Origin: Ooceraea biroi | Lineage: Eukaryota; Arthropoda; Insecta; Hymenoptera; Formicidae | Length of the DNA stretch: 64,000 bases | Direction: 5' to 3' | Assembly: GCF_003672135.1 (NCBI RefSeq) | Contig: NC_039514.1 | Location: 9,227,787-9,291,786, forward strand | Part shown: one piece after another, positions 47,201-60,293 of the stretch | Position numbering within the stretch: position 1 is the stretch's first letter | How the letters are laid out: each line of letters starts with the position of its first letter | Notes under the pieces: generated by a model | Database searches by the model: none | What the model saw: the letters and a program-made list of their open reading frames with translations, nothing else | What the model was told of the DNA's origin: nothing | Made by a program: the position numbers and the translations under genes

Positions 47201-47974
47201 ACGCACAAAACCCGTTAAAGTTACCAACGTAATTTGAACTATTCACTGCTTTACATGGCGTCGATTTAAAAGCATCAACAGTGAATAGCATCAATCGTTG
47301 TTATTGGATTTATCCAATTCTTGTAAAGTGTTACCGAATTTGTCACGCAAATCAACTAGCCATTCGACGCGAAAACGTGACGGGCAGGTCACGACAGCAG
47401 CTTTTAATTTACCGGTGCAATTCGATGGCCTTTCCGATTGTTTCGACGCGCAGAATCAGTTTTTAATCAAATCGTAACGAGTAAAAAGGCGAGTGATCTT
47501 TTGTTATCATTCAAATTATACCTTAAGACGATTCTATAGAATTATTGAAGCAAAAAGAGATTGCAATAAGCGAGATATCATTGTATTATTAGCGATTTTC
47601 CACACTGAGGTGGTAATATCAATAAATGTTAAATATATCAAATTAAACATCTTGTATTCCTAGTTCTTTCATCAAGATTATGAAAATTTTAAATACAAAA
47701 ATCGATAGATAACGTAATACAAAACAATATTTTTATAACATTCTCTATTTAGTATCTTTATTAAAAATATCCTAAGATAAATGGTCCGTGTATCCATAAA
47801 ATGCAGATACAAAAGTGTTACAAAACGATATGTCTCTACAAAATGATACACTATAGACTAATAGTATAACTTACACAATTCGCATCAGTTGCAATAATAT
47901 TGGTTGGTTTTAGATGCAAGGAATGTTATATATACACGGTTGTTTAAAAATTATTACAATTCATAGCGAATGAG
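44263..47974. other. Non-coding stretch; AASS 3' UTR at its right end
   Basis: No exon, RNA gene or bounded transposon recognised. A TTTATT at about 47757-47762, which is AATAAA on the minus strand, is a plausible polyadenylation signal for the AASS gene some 215 bp beyond its stop. Confidence 0.4.
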
Positions 47975-50900
47975 TCACAGCCATTTGGACGTCTCGAAAG
48001 ATTCCACGCCCTCAGCCTTCAGTCGATTAAGGATAGGTCGATATATGTCAGGGGTGAAGGGCAGTACCATCCCACGTTGTTGGATTTCACCTAAACAAGA
48101 AACGAGATCGTGAAGATTATCAATATTTATCCGACAATATATTAATACGCAAGATACGACTTAAATTTATACGAAAACTGTACAAACAAGAATTTTTTCA
48201 AAAAATTGTGATATAAGCCTTTCTAAGCTAAACTCAGCCAATTTATCAGTTGACAAAAATTTAATGTTATGCAAAGAAGAGAAATATTAAGGAGTTACGA
48301 ACCATCTAGAATCATTTTGACGGCGATGGCCGCAGGATAGCCGACGGTACGCGCCATTGCGGAATGCCCAGCGGTGTCACCGTAAAGCACCAAATTGATC
48401 CCCCTGCATTCCCTCTTGTTGTCCGGCCAAAGTATATCTACATCGTGCCTCAGTATCACGAGATCACGTTCATTCTCCTCGTAATAAAGCTTCTTCGACA
48501 GGTAATGCGTCAGTGTGTCGAGCGGAGTGTTCAATTTCAGGACCATGTCCTCCTGCAGCAGACCCAACTCCTCGATGGCGTTCACACGCTCCCACGAGTT
48601 CACCCTCTCCGCCAATTTCTGCTTCAGGTTTTCGTAGAAGATGTTGTCGTTCGCCAGACCGAGCAAGTTGCACACCAACATTCGCTGAAATTCGAGCGGC
48701 AGATAATTAGAGAAAAAACCGACATTCGCTTTTCATTTGTTCGGCATATTAATTCGGTTTCTGCAACTATATCTGTAATTCCTGACGGTTGTACTCTTCA
48801 TATCGCTTGCGAGAAATTGAAGGTACACACCCAGGTGATGTCCGGTCCGTTGGGGTGCAAGATCGGTTGCGGGAAGGGGTCTATTAGACCGAGCAGCTGC
48901 AAACCCAGTATGGTATCTGAGAATCCCTTAAATCTGAGGGTACCTCGCAACACGGTACTCGCATTGTGTAAACCGTAACAATCCCTGTACACCGTGCTGT
49001 CACGATTGGGAAAACCTTCCAGGGCGAAACCGGGAAGGAAGTCCAAGTCCTGCACGTTGGACATCAAATCGCCACCCCCCATGATTGTCACTTCCTAAGT
49101 AACAAAGAAAAACCTTGTTATATGTATATACGCAAATTTCAGTAGTGTTTGTTGCAATTCTGAGACTTGATGTATTATTCATTGAATGTTAATCGATTTT
49201 ATTTAGCAGGATAAAGGCAAATTTTTTTCAAAGACAAAAATAGCAAAAGTGTTTTAACCACCCACCTGACCCTTATGAAGATACTTTGCTGAAGACAAGG
49301 TGTTTAGTAGCGCGCCTCGGGGAGACCAACTGAATTTATACCTCAGAGGATTGTTGGAGCATTCCGGTGCGGGCAGACCGCCACACCACGAGATGAAGGA
49401 CTCTATTTTGCCGCCCCCATGTCTCACATCGTCGAAACAGTCCAATGCCAAAAGATGATCGATGCCTGGGTCCAATCCGACTTCGTTTAGCACCGTGACA
49501 CCAGCTGCTTCAGCTCTGCATAATGATAGAATTGCGAGTTAGTTTAAATGTTGATTGAAAAATATAATGTCCATTGATGTCATATAGCCAATAAATAATC
49601 TGCACAATAAAATAATTTTCCAAAAATTGAGCATTTACAATAATACATAAGAAGAGAATAAATATCTATTGATATACTTACTCTTCGTGCAACGTCTTGA
49701 CATCATCGTTCATGTAGCTGGCAGTGACCACATGCGTTTTGGTTTCGATGCAAGCTTTCGCAACGACATGGTGTAACGAGTATGGCAGCAGAGAGACGAC
49801 CACGTTCGCCGACTTTACCACGTCGTGCAACGTGTCCGGGCGCTCCAGCACATTTAAGAACACCGGTTCCACACCCGGGAATCGATTCGCCAGCGCGTCG
49901 GCCTCTTCTTTTAATTGTGACGCTACTACGATTCTTATATTTTGGTCCCTATGTAAGTACTCGACCAAGGGTGCAGAAACGTATCCTGCGCCGAGAACGA
50001 CTACCTGTTGACATAGATTGCAACATAGATCACTATTATCCGGAATATACATTAATTTTGCTACATTACAGATGCATCGTAACCGAACTATGTTACTATG
50101 TTATTTATTATGTAAAAATTGCTAGATAATAAACTTCGTATCGCGTCTGCAAGCTGAACACGTAGAATTATAATTGTTATTAATATAAATTATTAATATA
50201 GCAAGAATGTTGTACCGTCTTGCTCTGCATTTCTCTGTTATCGGCTTTGTGCTTGCTGCGTTGATTTAGCTGCCTGAGTTCGTGGATATACTCGAAATTG
50301 GAAGTTAGCTTTCCATTGGACGCAATGATAGCGCCATGAACGGCAGGGTTGAAATTATGTTCCTCTAACGGCTTTTTCGCGTCCGATTGCGATATAATAT
50401 CCAAGGCGTACGGGTATAAAAGATTGCCGAAGAAATCCGTCGCTTCCTTCGGGAGTTGCGTAGGCATATTGTCGATCGAGCAAACCAGCACGCCAGGACC
50501 CTTGAAAGATTTCGTGTCCTTATTGCGATCGGCATCGTACAAGCAAAACGGCGTATCGATCGTCGTGCACTCGTTCATGAACCTTGGAAAAAAGACAAAA
50601 ACTTATGTAATAATAAAAAAAAGTTTCTAGTTAAAGTTACATAAAATAAGATAAACGAAATCTTCATGATAGTTTAAATGCTATCTCCATTGTTCGTTTT
50701 TTTCTTTTATCAGTCGTAAGAGAGATGTGACCCGAACAAATTGTGCGATTCAGCCTTCACATTAGATAATAATTATCACCTACAAATTTTTTGGTCTTAT
50801 TCCTCAATTGATCAAGTCTCATTTGATGAAATTTCTCAATTTTGAAGTTTAAGAAAAACTATAACGACTAATTTAATATTATCATTATTATTATTAGATG

Positions 50901-53027
50901 TGATTGCTAATATTATGTTATATTATCATGCGATTCTATGGAAATCTTCTCATTTTTCTCATATTTTTATGATGAGTGAGACGTACTCGATACTGCCACC
51001 CGGATCCGCGGATATGTCGCAGATGGCAAGCATTCTGTGCGGCAAGGCAGGTGCACCGACACTCCTCGGCAACCATGGTGTGTAAGCAGGTCTGAGCAGA
51101 TACTTTGCGTCCGGTATCGTTAACAATTTTGGCGAATCCACTGCCCAATAAATACCGTTGATGATGACCGAAGCATATGGCGCTATATTATTGCTAAAGG
51201 TAGAAATATAACGTTCCGGGTGCTGGTCGTACTCCTCGTGGTCATAGCCACCGCCATCCTTCCTCTCCAGATGATGTCGACGTCGCACCTCGCAACCATA
51301 TATTTTTGTCGTATCTGGAACGATACGAAAGAATAAATAATCCTGATACGAGATATCGCACGGGATAAATATTTGTATTTGCCTTAAACGTTGACGACAG
51401 ATGCGGCAAAGAATTGCGCAAAGAATCTCTTTATCGTCACAAGATTAAGTGACGTTTATCGCGAAACCATTGAAAGTACAATCATGTAACGTAACATAAT
51501 TATGCAATAGAGTATATCTCAGAATGAAGTATATATCTCAGAAGCGACGTAACTTACCCGTACTGCAGATAAAAGACTTAACTCACTGTTAATTAACTGT
51601 GATTAAAAACTTTCCACGAAGCGAAGAAAACTACTGAATTGCGAAACAAATGTCAGGCTGAAGTGATAACGTACCTCCGTGTTCGGCAACTTTTCGTAAC
51701 ATTTCGGGCGGTACGTACTCATGGGGCAACTCTTGAAATACTTCTTGACCACCTTGGCTGACGTTACCACTGCCTGTAAAAACGAAGATCAGCGGGCCGA
51801 TTGACTTTGGCATGGCACCTAGTGCAATTTCGTATCCTGCGCCGCGGATTGCCTGCCGTGCCATAGCTGAATCTCGATAATTATGCGCTGGTCCAATATG
51901 CTGAGACAAAACGATTAATTTTAATCCGCGTAATATTTCTTTATGACATTAAAGTAAACCGAGATGAATAGCAAAATGTTTCTTCGCATACACCACTTTA
52001 TAATTTATAAATGTATTTATATATATTTTTTAGAGTCGTTATATTAATTATACAACCAGCTTGCCATGTGTCCCAGTTTAGATAAATTGAGAAATTTCAC
52101 AAGAAGAGATAAACAAGATGTTAACAATGATATAACATAAACAAGGAGATATTATATAACACGAAAAATTTGTTTCAACTTAAACTTTTTTGCGCTAGTT
52201 CTAGATTGAATGATAATTTCGACGGAACGTCTGAGCGGAATAAATATATCAGCCTACCATAAATGGAGTATGATGGCCCAGGGCCAGCAGTCTCAGACCC
52301 AGACCGTGCAGTATGTTCACCATACCGGCGACCCCGGCGTACATGCCGAAGGCGACTACTCTCTGACCATTAGCATCGGTGAGCTTCTCGTAATCCAAGA
52401 GACGTATGTTCTTTTCCAGGATGGCGTCCAAGAGAGACATGTTACTCTCCTGGGCCTTGATGGTGTGCGAGAAGAAGCAGTACGTCTTGTTAGGTATCAG
52501 TTGATCGATAGGCACCTGCTTCACGCCGAAGATGACCGTGGCTGAGCTGATATCCTCTTGCGGCAAGGCACCCGCCGCCTGGTAGGCCTGGACGGGGTAC
52601 GCCCGTCGGTTGCTGGGCTGAACGATCACCTTCACCCCCGACCTGACGAGGCGGCGAACATTCGCTGGAGCTAACGGCGCCCTTCTCTCCCATACTGATT
52701 GATCCTCCCGCCTTATGGCTATCACTTTGCCTTTAAGATTCTAAAACAATTTCATGCAATGGAATGCTCAATCAACTGCCCGGTGCGCTCGACGGGAGCC
52801 AGCGACGGTGTCGGCGGTGTCGGCGCCATTAAACGGATCCAATACGCTGGACCGTTGGAACGGCAGATACGTCGCGTGGGACACGCTCGAGGTAAAAAGT
52901 TGAGGATGCAACAGGATGGATGGCTTACACTTATGCATCTGGCACTACCAGTGAGGGCACGGTTGGTCCCGGCGGTCAGCAGATGACGTGATTCACGTCC
53001 AGCCTTGATCAATCCTAATATCCGCAT
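47975..53027 (-). CDS. AASS: Alpha-aminoadipic semialdehyde synthase (LKR/SDH)
   Basis: Bifunctional mitochondrial enzyme of lysine breakdown: lysine plus 2-oxoglutarate to saccharopine (N-terminal reductase), then saccharopine to aminoadipic semialdehyde plus glutamate (C-terminal dehydrogenase). Minus-strand exons: 53027-52929, 52740-52258, 51900-51675, 51314-50987, 50582-50216, 50004-49682, 49515-49266, 49094-48831, 48684-48303, 48090-47975, all with agreeing phases, for about 945 residues against 926 in human. The start was chosen because exon 1 encodes an arginine-rich, acid-poor leader fitting a mitochondrial presequence. Reductase marks: REDQSVWERRAPL, CFFSHTIKAQE, HGLGLRLLALGHHTPFM, DISADPGGSIEF. 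The dehydrogenase part starts with the dinucleotide-binding VVVLGAGYVSAPLVEYL and includes EVGLDPGIDHLLAL and GGLPAPECSNNPLRYKFSW. No lesion seen; it appears intact. Confidence 0.96.
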
Positions 53028-53736
53028 CACACTCTTCTTGACGAGATGATCCGACGGCAGTGTACAGGCTCGCCGTTGTTGAGAAAGCCCGACAGACAGA
53101 AGAAGATAGAGAAAAGTTGACCGGTTGTTATTGATTGAAATCAATTTGTGTTGCTTGTGCCAACTGGAATAACACGTGGCCGTTTGACGTGGCCGTCTCG
53201 CTCGTGTTGTGCGTGTTTCTAAATACGAATCCAGTCTACTACTGGCTGCCTATGTCGCGCGAGCCGATGTAAATGACAGAAAGTATTACAAAATCGCTGA
53301 TAAGCACGCGGTAACGCCTTTTATCATATGACCCACGACTGTGCACCTATCTTTGAAAACAACTTGCGATCCGGAAAAATGTTTTCTCTCTAGCGCGTTT
53401 ATCGTAGTCGGAGCGATAAACACAGTAATAAGCGCGCTCTCAACGCACTAAGAAGAATAAGCGTGTAATCGCAAACGACAAGAGCTTAATGCGCACGCTG
53501 CTATTCTATTAATGCCTGAATTGTTTTAATCGGAGAAGAGTCACGAGACTTTATCAAAATACGAATGTTATCTCACAACATTTTAATACGTGGATATCTC
53601 CGTTGTATACTTACAGTGTATTTACAGTTGTATAAAGGAGTACAGTCATGAAGATCAATAACGCTAAGAATTTTGGACGCAGTCGCTTGATTGAGAACAA
53701 CCGTATTCGTTCTGATGCCGTTCGAACGATGTACGA

Positions 53737-56058
53737 TTAATTGGACTGTGCTTTGATTGATAGGTACATTTTGTTTTTTATAGTCTGTTTAGTTGGGTTT
53801 ATCTTCTTCAGTATCTGAGTCATAATATTGACGAGCTGCTCGGACGTGAGGCCGGTTTTTTTAGATTTGAACTTTTGCAACAGCTCTGTTGTTGTCATAG
53901 GCTTGCGCATCAGATAACGCCTCACCGCATCCTCCGTGATTCCCGATTCGCTAGAAAGATAAAAGAAAGCGCACGATAAATATTGTCAACTATTTTATCA
54001 ATGATAATTTTTCCGGCCTGTTGCTCGACGCGAACGAGGGCGTACCTTGCTCCCGGTATGTACGACGTTACCGGAACCAAATTGAAGTTATCCAGCTTTA
54101 GTTTCTTCGCTTGCGACAAATCCGGGGATCCGGACCGCTTCTTTTTGAGGGAGTCCGAAACCCCCGCTGCCGGTGTCGGCGTCGCGGATCTCGAACTGTG
54201 CGCGCTATTAGACTTCTTGTTATCCTTCTCTCTCAGCGTCGTGTCCGAATCCGACTCTGAATCGCTGGAGAAATCGCTGGAGGAATCTTTCCCCGATGCC
54301 GACTTCTTTTGATCCTTCTTTTTAGCTTTCTTCTTCTTCTTCTTCTCTTTCCTCTTATCCGCTTCTTTACCGAGTTTGTCTTTATCCTGGAATAAAAGGT
54401 AGCAGAATGTAATAAGTAGTTAACATAACTTTACGTAACAACGATGCGTGTAGAGCAACAATTTATATCATTTCGGAGAATGCGGAAAAGCACAAGATAC
54501 GCAGTTTATCGATAAATGCCACAACAATGATCCGTGAAGCAGCATCGTTACCTTATCATCCTTCTCTTTTCCCTCGTCGTCTTCGTCTTTGTCTTCCTCG
54601 CCCTCCTTCTTATCTGTTTCTTCCTCGTCGTCTTCTTCTTCGTCAGACGCGAGTAGTTTTCTCAGCGCATCCTCCTCTGCGACAGACTTGATTTCCTTTT
54701 GCTGTTCTTCCGCTTCCATCTCCGAGTCGGAGGAATCAGAAATATAATCGCACTCTCTGCCCTCCTCGTCACCGTCATCGCTCTCTTCAAACGCCTCGTC
54801 GTCTGAGGCATTTTTCTTCTTTTTCTTTTTTTGCAACTGAACTGAAAAATGTTTATAATAATTTATAAAAATAAATAATCAAGGTACACTGAATCTGTCC
54901 ACAATACATAAACAATATCCAACTCTTTTAGCATTGGATATCATATAATCGATAAATACATTATTTCCTTCTTACCTTTGCTTTTCTTTTTCTTTTCTTT
55001 TTTGTCATCTTCATCTTCAGATCCTCCTTTCTTTTCTTCCTCATCGCTGTCCGATTCATCATCATCGCTATCCATCCACTCGTCCATCTCTGATATTTTT
55101 AGTTCCTTTTCTTTCTTACCTGGCCTCTTGCTTTTACCACCTTCCACTAAATCCTCGTCATCCGCACCATCTTCATCGTTCCTTAATCTCTTGCGTAACA
55201 TCAATGAGAAATAATTCATCACTCTGTTCCTACGGCTAAACTCCTGCTCTGCCTCTTCAGCACTGAGGGCTTTGTACCTCTGAATTGGCTGGAAATTATA
55301 CCTGCAAAGTGAGAAGATTATAAAAATTCTACATTCTTGATACAATCACTTGTAGTACAATGGTCAACATTGCGATGTATTGTGTACCATTCGTGCAAGG
55401 GGAAAGCCTCTATAGCACCATCGGCAGCATGAGTAAATACGTAATACGCTGCGTTTTCACTTATTCCTCCCTCTCGTATGCCCTTGAATTTCTTTCCAGT
55501 CTTTCCTCCCGACTTCAAGATCCACGGTTGATCCTCAGGCTTGTACTTCCTACTAGTAATGCCATATTTCTTTCTTCTCGCCTCCTCTCTGGCGTCTCGC
55601 CCAAACTCGGATCCTGCGCCAAATTTTGGCATCTCCTCTTCCAGACCTTTGTACTCCTTCATGTTGTTTTCTCGCTCCATTTTCACTTGCGACCACTTTG
55701 TGAAATCTACATTTAACGTTGCGTTAAATCTCATGACGTTGTGCTTCTTCTTGCTGTTTCTACAATTCATTTACGTGTGAATTAATTTTGTTACCAAAAA
55801 TTGGTTACAGTAATATAAATAAAAGAAAGAGATATAAGTAAATTGATAATACAAACTTTGGAACTCTAATACTAAATTCCTGCACAGACGGTGCGACTGA
55901 AGGCTGAAACGACAAAAAGTATATCACATAGTATTGTTATAAAACCGTCGGATAATTCTCTTCATTAGTAATAATATTCTTCAGTATACAAGATATTAAT
56001 AAAATCTGCAAATATTGTTGAAATTATTTGTTGAAAATACCTTTGAAGTTGTATTCAT
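53737..56058 (-). CDS. GTF2F1: General transcription factor IIF subunit 1 (TFIIF alpha, RAP74)
   Basis: Large subunit of TFIIF, which brings RNA polymerase II to the promoter and supports elongation. Minus-strand exons: 56058-56041 (six codons, MNTTSK), 55903-55857, 55759-55388, 55301-54976, 54841-54552, 54386-54046, 53950-53737; phases agree and give about 535 residues against 517 in human. The N-terminal dimerisation domain shows VQEFSIRVPK, MRFNATLNVDFTKW, GAGSEFGRDAREEARRKKYG and EDQPWILK. The middle is a long acidic and lysine-rich region, including ASDDEAFEESDDGD as in the human protein. The C-terminal winged helix (GITEDAVRRYLMRKPMTTTE to the end) binds the FCP1 phosphatase and the polymerase in known homologues. 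It lies head to head with SSR4, 1.3 kb apart. Confidence 0.96.
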
Positions 56059-57361
56059 GATTTTGTCAATGAAGATATCTACACCGTTAAATCTTTGCAA
56101 TAAGAAGGATTGAAGGAATATTTTACGAGTATTTTACTCCGTTGGGTTTATGTGTCCTCTCGTTTATAATACCGACGGATCCATGCTAAAGCTCATTCCA
56201 CGTAAAAACCTTTTACTCGTAATAAGCAAATCGACCAATTACAGTCAAGCGTAAGTAAATATGTTTGACTACGATTGGTCAGTTCGTTTACGACGTTACA
56301 GTTAACTTAAAATCTTTTCATGTACAACGCCTTAAGCAAAACGAACCGGGCTCGACAAACTCAAATGAGTCCAAATTTCAGGTTAAGTGCTCGCGCACCT
56401 CATTTTCGGGCGTTATTATCATTGAAGTTTATATCATAAGATTAGAAACTATGCCCTTTAATTATTGGATTGACCGGAAAATCCGTACGAATTTTACGAA
56501 AAAATCCGCACTTTAAAGTAATTAATAATCTTTACTAAAAAATCTATTTTATAACGAGACAGTCTTGAATATCCCTCTTACTTGCTATTATATTACATTT
56601 GTACCTAATTGTTTAATAAATTTCGTAAGATATTTACGACGCATTTGATGTAAAAACGTATTATAAATAATAATTTTAATCTACCGCTACGCGATCGATC
56701 CTCAAATTTCGCGGCAACATTATTTTCTAACCACTGAACTATATCCTAACTGGAACGAGCACTGCTATTGTTCTCGGGTCACGTGACCCGTTCAGAAAGA
56801 GGGTGAAAGCAGGGTATAGCTGTCCTTTCCCAACCTGTAGCCGCCATTGCCGTTTAGACAAAGGCGACACGAGAATGGGTAGTACCGTCCTTCTTTCTCA
56901 CTAAACGGCAATGGCGGCTTGGCGCTCATTCCAGTTATAGGTTATAGTTCAATGTTTCTAACTTCTACCAGATGGCGCGTTCAATCACGTTACCACGCGA
57001 GCATGAGTTGCGCCAGTCTTATCAACGTGGCTCGGCAACCGCGATTCGTTGGCTGACCGGTTGGAACTATCGCGGCTGTAACGTTGGAGGTTGGAAACTG
57101 GCACGGCATTCTCCGACGAGCCTCGGGGGATTTCGAAGGGGACGGTCGTCGGGTGCGCAACGGTTGTTCCGAGTTTTTTTTTTCAACTTGTTATTTCGTA
57201 TTTTGTATTTCACCCGTTTTTGCAATTGGCCGTATCGAACCTGAAAGGGATCGGGTGCCATTCAACGCTAAGAAGAAGTCCGACAAGCCTCCGCCGCGAG
57301 TAGTACGGGGACGATCGCAATACTCGTTAGTAACATCTGTTACTGAAGATTCGGTGCGAAG
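56059..57361. other. Divergent intergenic region between GTF2F1 and SSR4
   Basis: Start codons of the two genes face away from each other across 1.3 kb. No coding exon seen. The part from 56960 is G+C-richer, as expected near a promoter. A partial inverted repeat lies at 56734-56955. Confidence 0.5.
56734..56955. repeat. Interrupted inverted repeat with GCCGCCATTGCCG blocks
   Basis: CACTGAACTATATCCTAACTG near 56734 is matched in reverse near 56930-56955, and GCCGCCATTGCCGTTTA near 56840 is matched in reverse near 56903-56920. CGCCAT is the core of a YY1/Pho-type site. It could be an old fold-back element or a regulatory stem. Confidence 0.6.
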
Positions 57362-58116
57362 ATGAATAAGATTGTACTTGCGTGCGCGTTGGCCGGCGCA
57401 ATTTCCGCGGCCTTCGCCGAGACCTGTCAGAAACCAGAGATCGCGGCTTCGTCGTATGTGACGCAGGATGCAACGGTTCTCACGAGTGTCGCCTTCACCA
57501 TGCAATTCGTGTTGAAGTGCAGCAACGGCGTGAAGGGAATCAGCTTGTATGCCGATGTCGAGGGCAAAACGTTACCGGCAGTCAGGTTGAGCGCCGAGAA
57601 CAAGTATCAGGTATCATCATAAATATGTAACTACGATTAGAGTTTGCCTTTCTCATGATGTAAAATATAAAATATACGTTGGATAAAAATAAAATAAACA
57701 AGTAAAATACAGTTGACTTAAATAATTAAAAACACTTTGCAAATGAAGCTTTAAAAGTTTAATCTGGAAAAAGGATAAACTTTGCCTAAACATTGATCAA
57801 AGACGGTAGAATACTCGTGAGATTATAAATGAGATTATCTTGCGCTCCATTGCAGATATCTTGGACAGAAGACATCAAGAAGGCAAGATCTGGCGATTAT
57901 TACATAAAACTGTATGATGAGGAGAAGTATGCCGCTGTTCGTAAAGCAATAAGGAACGGAGAGGATCCCGACAGCGTGAATGCCTTGGCGATGGTCGTTC
58001 TGAACAGTCCTGGTGTATACCTTGGCCCGTGGGTAAACTCTGAATTCTTGGCCGCTTTCTTAGCTACTTTGGTATCCTACACGGCATTTTCGGCAAAGTA
58101 CAAACTTCTAGCGTAA
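57362..58116 (+). CDS. SSR4: Translocon-associated protein subunit delta (SSR4)
   Basis: Subunit of the TRAP complex, which sits beside the Sec61 channel in the ER membrane and assists insertion of some proteins. Two exons, 57362-57610 and 57856-58116, phase 0, give 169 residues (human 173). Residues 1-19 form a signal peptide (ACALAGAISAAFAETC). The lumenal domain carries SLYADVEGK and the expected cysteine pair (ETCQKP and LKCSNG). The single membrane segment lies near the C-terminus (FLAAFLATLVSYTAF), followed by a short tail. The start has an A-rich context (GAAGATGA). Appears intact. Confidence 0.95.
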
Positions 58117-58547
58117 AAAACTCAAAATTTTTTGTAATTAGCGAATGACTTAAACTTCCAAACATCAAAGAAAAGATAATTTATCATTGGGAACAAAACT
58201 CTCCGTTTTGTTTCTTTGGGATTATTGTGTCCGTGTCTTTGAGTATAATATATATCATTCATGAAAGAAATTAACGGAATATAAGAAGTTCGATGTACTT
58301 GTATGTAAAGTATAACACGTTGTTAAGTCTTTTTATATAAGTATACTTTATGTAAAAGATATTAAATATAAAAGAATTTTATATGTACATTTTTTTTATC
58401 AATTTATATTAGCTAAGTTATTGCGGAAGTAAGTCCTATCTATCAGACTTTACATCAGATACACTCCTCTGTACGGTGTAACACACACACACTATATTGT
58501 AGTACAAGATAAACAATAGAAGAAAGGTGCAAAATATTAAAACATAC

Positions 58548-59436
58548 TCAATATATTTCGCGCGGTGGTGGTTTTCCAAACAAGTATTTCCATGATGACG
58601 GATACTTCAAGTTATCACTACTCGTTTCTAGTACATTTATCCACTGATTTAAGTAGCACGCGAGAGCCACCGCATCTGCGATATTGTCACCCTCGGAACA
58701 GAATTTGAACAAAACGGCACAAGGAACGTTGGCATTGGACAAAAAAGTAAAGATGCTCTTGGCGAAACCGCCACCCGGTATCTGCAGTGTCCCCTCAGCA
58801 TTCGTATCGGGCATGATTTTTGGTTTGTGTGGAATCCAACTGAGATCGTCGAAAAGTTTACCGCTCTCGGTACGTACGGTCGGAGAAGCGATGTATCTCA
58901 GCTTAAGATGCTGCGGTTGAACTTCTTTCTTCTCATGATCGTAGCTGCTCGCAAGAATTATTACCTATAACGAGTAATATTTCATAAGGAATTAATCTCT
59001 TGTGATACTGCAAAAATGGTAAATAAATTATATTAATATATTATATTAATTATATTAATTATATTAATATATTAATATATTGAAGGACAGATTAATGTAT
59101 CACCTTGGCTATCTTTTTCTCAGCGACAAATTGCGCCAGTTCTTTGAAGAACTCTGCCAGTCCTCTCACGTACGGCGAACGGATCTGCACGACGACAATG
59201 CGTTTCTCGGTTCCCGCATAGATATCGATCGCCGTAACGAGTTCATTCGAATGCTCGTTATACGCGTTCGCGCCGACGATGGGCACGAACGCTGTGCTGA
59301 ATATTTGACCGATCTTTTGCAGGTTAAGGTTTGAGATGAGTAAATCAACTGACAGTTGTCCGACGTTCCCTACCGCCACCGACGGCAAAATGAGTGTGTA
59401 ATTCTCCAAATTGACATCCTGCGTCAATTTAATCAT
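58548..59436 (-). CDS. PSMG2: Proteasome assembly chaperone 2
   Basis: Partner of PSMG1 (PAC1); the pair helps alpha-ring assembly of the 20S proteasome and prevents wrong dimers. Two minus-strand exons, 59436-59104 and 58964-58548, phase 0, give 249 residues (human 264). Key stretches: LILPSVAVGNVGQLSVDLLI, LQKIGQ and IVVVQIRSPYV in exon 1; LQIPGGGFAKSIF, LFKFCSEGDNIADA and YPSSWKYLFGKPPP in exon 2. These match the order in human PSMG2. The first ATG gives a protein that begins ten or so residues later than human, which is normal for insects. The start codon lies only about 138 bp from the 8-bp duplication of the large P-like insertion, so the original promoter may be displaced. Confidence 0.93.
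59037..59083. repeat. ATTAATAT-rich tract in PSMG2 intron
   Basis: Imperfect repeats of TTATATTAA and ATTAATATA in the single PSMG2 intron. No function evident. Confidence 0.7.
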
Positions 59437-59757
59437 CTTTTATACAATAACGTTATTTTTATTTTACTCGAAACGTCAAACAAATATTGCAAGGTAATGC
59501 GCTGCACACGAAGAATTCAAATTGCGTCCGAGTATTACGGAGAGAACTTCACGTCATTAGAATTACCAAGCACATCTGATCCATTGACATAGGAATATAT
59601 AGACGGAGCCTATGCCACGAACTTAGGCAAGGGGGGTTATGAGATTTGCGGTAAGGAGAGGCTGCTGGCAAATCGGGCGAGTTCGGCCGTTCTCGACATC
59701 GCCCGAATGATACTTGATAAAGTTTTGTAAAGTTATGATACTGAAATTACATGTACG

Positions 59758-59861
59758 ATGAGTTATTGTGTTGTGTCGGAATGTAGCAATCGCATTAATG
59801 CAAAAAGGAAAAATTGGCAACAACTTATGAAAGAAAATGATCCGAAAATTTCTTTTCATCT
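59758..59861 (+). pseudogene. THAP-domain first exon (left arm), transposase fragment
   Basis: From the ATG at 59758 the frame reads MSYCVVSECSNR, then KNWQQLMK, then PKISFHL, the start of a C2CH zinc-binding THAP domain with its first two cysteines in the usual CxxxC spacing. The frame runs into a consensus donor GTAAGTA at 59862. P-element-type transposases begin with such a domain. The exon looks undamaged, but the remainder of the transposase gene is absent from the window. Confidence 0.75.
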
Positions 59862-60186
59862 GTAAGTAAAATACATACAATTGTAGGTTATACACAATGC
59901 CGGTAAAACGTTTCAGATATTGTTATGTGTTTATTATTATATTCATATGAATAATTGTTCGAACAGTTTTTCATTTATAGTTGTTATTATAATTCATATA
60001 TTTAATATTAATATATACGATTTGACTATATATATATATATATATATATATATGAATATAATAATAAACAAGCCAAAATACTTTCTTAACACAATAATAA
60101 TAAATTTAAATAATAATAAACACATAACAATATCTGAAACGTTTTACCGGCATTGTGCATAACCTACAATTGTATGTTTGACTTAC

Positions 60187-60293
60187 AGATGAAAAGAAAT
60201 TTTCGGACCATTATTTTCTTTCATACGTTATTGCCAATTTTTCCTTTTTGCATTAATGCGATTGCTACGTTCCGACACAACACAATAACTCAT
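60187..60293 (-). pseudogene. THAP-domain first exon (right arm), damaged
   Basis: Mirror copy of the left-arm exon on the minus strand, with its donor (GTAAGT read in reverse) at 60181-60186. Here the second zinc-binding cysteine is arginine, a TAA stop interrupts the frame after the tryptophan of the KNW block, and three bases are added near ENNGPK. It cannot encode a THAP domain. Confidence 0.75.
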
